Positions 61,900-64,000 of a DNA stretch of 64,000 nt are shown here, piece by piece (within the stretch, counting starts at the first letter, position 1; every line of letters begins with the position of its first letter). This DNA is from Anthonomus grandis grandis. Lineage: Eukaryota > Arthropoda > Insecta > Coleoptera > Curculionidae. Made by a program: the position numbers and the translations under genes. The stretch lies in assembly GCF_022605725.1 (NCBI RefSeq), contig NC_065550.1, positions 38,099,623 through 38,163,622 of the forward strand, read 5' to 3'. A model generated the notes under the pieces. That model worked only from the letters and a program-made list of their open reading frames with translations. It made no database searches and was not told the DNA's origin.

Positions 61900-62600
61900 T
61901 AAAAAATTCCATTTTCTCCACTGATGATTTTTTTTAAAAATAATTCCTTAAATAAATATTTTACAAATTAACAAACAAATCTAAAAGTCGTTAAATTATA
62001 TTTCCTCGAATTTGAAAACAATTGATTTTATTTATTCACAAATTTAAATCACAGTCGTGATAAATCTTTTATCCTCTTCAAGTTGAGACAAAAAAAAACT
62101 AATGCCGATAAGTAAGGAGTTTTCCCTCAATCACAGTAGTAATAAATATTTCATACTTTCAACAATATGAGAAACATCCAGTCAATACAAATCTCTGTAA
62201 GGATTAAGATTTTTTTTTCTATTATAAATGCACTACTGTGATTTAGCTTACTAAGGTTTTTGGTCACTAAAATCACTAATAATTTATTAATAATATATCA
62301 CTAATATTTAGATAATTTATTTATTACTTTAAAAGGCGAATTTGTAAAATCACTCTCAAATAATAAATATGTTTAAGCCAATAAGGGAACATGGGTTTTC
62401 AATATTTCAATATATTTTTTTTATATTTTTTTCTACGTGTACAAGATATGTGATGATAACCACTATTGTGATATATATTTTTATTTTACTGAAGCCAAGA
62501 AAAATTAAATAAATTATTTTTCTTCTTAGTGATTTGTTTCCTCGTAAAGTGATCATTGCAGTGATTTAGAAAATGAACAACTTCTTAGTTATAACGTATA
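61900..62600. repeat. Dispersed AATCACAGTAGTGAT-like motif, right block
   Basis: Variants on both strands: AAATCACAGTCGTGATAAAT (62047), CAATCACAGTAGTAATAAAT (62129), GCACTACTGTGATTTAGCTT (62229), GATAACCACTATTGTGATAT (62454) and ATCATTGCAGTGATTTAG (62552). Spacing is about 80-220 bp. Confidence 0.6.
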
Positions 62601-63260
62601 CTGTATCAACTTAACGGCGGCGAGGTCTCCCTAAAAAAAGTGCTATTTATTTTTCGCAATAACAAGAACGAAAAGAAAATCCCAGAAAAGTCCTTTTATT
62701 GATACAAAAAGCAGATTCAATGGAACGTGACAGCTATTGCTTCTCGCATACCTCCCCCCCCCGATGGAGGAGTACTACACTCTTCTAAGATAAATAGCTT
62801 ATTATTGGGGCACTTACTCTTTTAACGTTAGAGATCGATCGACGTTAATATATACGCGTTAACGTTAAAAACAATATAAATCCTGAAGCATTATTGTTTC
62901 ATTTTACGTGTAGTTTTTCATTTTAAGGGAGGTCTTTTGTTCGCTTTTTTCAATTTCCCTTATTTTCACTAAGGGGAGCGAGGTACAAATTTTTGTTGTT
63001 TTTTTTTAGTGTGTCGTCGGGTCACATGTGCAATTTGCCGGAGATTGTTATTGAAATAATTGAAAACCCAGCGGCCATGAATGGGATACGACGATCCGAT
63101 AATTGGAATCGAACCTTTTCCACTGAAAATGATTTTGTTTTTTTTTTTTTTTGGTAAATAAAGTTTAAGTTTGTCAAGCTGATTTTAGGGACTCGTCGTG
63201 ATTTTTTTTTAAATCTTAACAGTGATTTTAGCTGCTTATTGAACACTCTCACGAGATGTG
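62601..63260. other. Non-repeat DNA before the assembly gap
   Basis: Mixed composition with short GC-richer pieces (62610-62640, 62745-62770). No gene is supported. The final 19 bases before the gap match one unit of the 173-bp satellite. Confidence 0.45.
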
Positions 63261-63360
63261 NNNNNNNNNNNNNNNNNNNNNNNNNNNNNNNNNNNNNNNN
63301 NNNNNNNNNNNNNNNNNNNNNNNNNNNNNNNNNNNNNNNNNNNNNNNNNNNNNNNNNNNN
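63261..63360. other. Assembly gap (100 N)
   Basis: Exactly 100 N, the usual placeholder for a gap of unknown size. Sequence character changes across it. Confidence 0.98.
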
Positions 63361-64000
63361 ATACTTAGTTGTTTGAGAAGCACTGAAACTCGTTTATGCC
63401 TAAAAATCTCAATTAAAGTTAATATTTTATTAAAAATTTCAGAGATTTAAATGGCTTAAGGACTGCTGGAATTTATAAATTTTGAAGTATTTTTATTACT
63501 CAAAATAATTTTATTTAGTTGTTTGAGAACCACTGGGATTAGTTATTTATGCAAATGGACTTTTCAGTCGTTTAGGAACCACTCAACTGAATCTACATTT
63601 AATATCAATATTGTAATTTAATGATTTATCATGATCGAGTTCTAAAAATAGATTTAAATTATTTTAGAAGCACTGGAACTCGATTTATATTTAGGCATTT
63701 TTAGGAGTACTTATTGGAATTTCATCAAGTTGTTTGAGAAGCACTGAATTTTATTACGTACTTAGTTAGTGTTTCATTAAAAAAATGTTTGCAAAGTCGT
63801 TTTAGTTGTTTTAGAACCTCTGACAAATAATTTCTTTTTTTTTGTTCAGAGTTAAAGTTTGTCAAGTTGTTTGAGAATCACCGAACTAATTTCACTGTCA
63901 AAATTGTCAATGACTGATAATAGTTGTTTGAGAGGCACTGATATACATGAAAGATACTACTATTGCCCTTTCAGTTTTTTCAATCAGTTTTTTGAATCTT
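63361..64000 (+). repeat. Dispersed GTTGTTTGAGAAGCACTGAA-like motif
   Basis: The motif recurs in variants at about 63367, 63517, 63565, 63660, 63718, 63799, 63853 and 63919, in one orientation with irregular 50-150-bp spacing. It differs in sequence from the TGCCTGGAA family but has a similar layout of short conserved cores in diverged AT-rich spacers. It continues beyond the window. Confidence 0.8.

Overview
This is eukaryotic, very AT-rich DNA. Genes are split by spliceosomal introns, and the gene families point to an insect: a secreted CUB-domain protein of the type common in insects, an insect 15-PGDH-like short-chain dehydrogenase, mariner/Tc1 and jockey-like elements. A beetle is possible, but I cannot fix the order from sequence alone. 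Three protein-coding genes could be rebuilt exon by exon with consistent splice phases: (1) a minus-strand nine-exon gene (10775 to 1091) for an unrecognised 470-residue protein with a Cys-rich module, a KEN box and a C-terminal helical tail; (2) a minus-strand eight-exon gene (31359 to 17606) for a 394-residue secreted CUB-domain protein, including one GC-AG intron; (3) a plus-strand five-exon gene (36940 to 45543) for a 271-residue NAD-type short-chain dehydrogenase.

Most of the rest is repeat. A degenerate satellite-like family, whose units carry TGCCTGGAA and its complement TTCCAGGCA, fills about half of the window. It occupies two introns of the CUB gene (5.6 and 6.4 kb), the 7.6-kb intron of the dehydrogenase gene and the DNA between and around the genes. 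Locally it is homogenised into tandem arrays: about 91 bp in a 365-bp four-unit repeat at 11-12.5 kb, about 93 bp at 45.6-47.1 kb, about 379 bp with a 757-bp two-unit alternation at 47.7-49.8 kb, about 121 bp at 51.8-53.1 kb, and a 1.12-kb tandem duplication at 20.6-22.9 kb. The arrays at 11-13 kb and 58.5-61.9 kb are the same subfamily in opposite orientations. Unrelated tandem arrays lie at 7.6-8.5 kb (about 170 bp) and 55.6-57.1 kb (about 173 bp). Two other short recurrent motifs mark 58/62 kb and the sequence after the 100-N gap.

Mobile elements sit mainly in introns of gene 1 and between genes: a complete-ended Tc1/mariner element with doubled end sites and a frameshifted transposase, a palindromic transposase-derived element with a (TA)n centre, two truncated LINE reverse-transcriptase pieces, a near-full-length but dead LINE (14.2-17.3 kb), and a LINE 3' end interrupted by a small inverted-repeat element.

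The observation I rate most interesting is a set of three hammerhead-ribozyme-like motifs (8.91, 23.77 and 23.89 kb). All keep the catalytic core, and helix I shows a compensatory change between copies. Two of them face each other in the inverted-repeat element, which is flanked by a 14-bp target-site duplication; this suggests a Penelope-like or other ribozyme-bearing retroelement family. I saw no tRNA, rRNA or CRISPR array.
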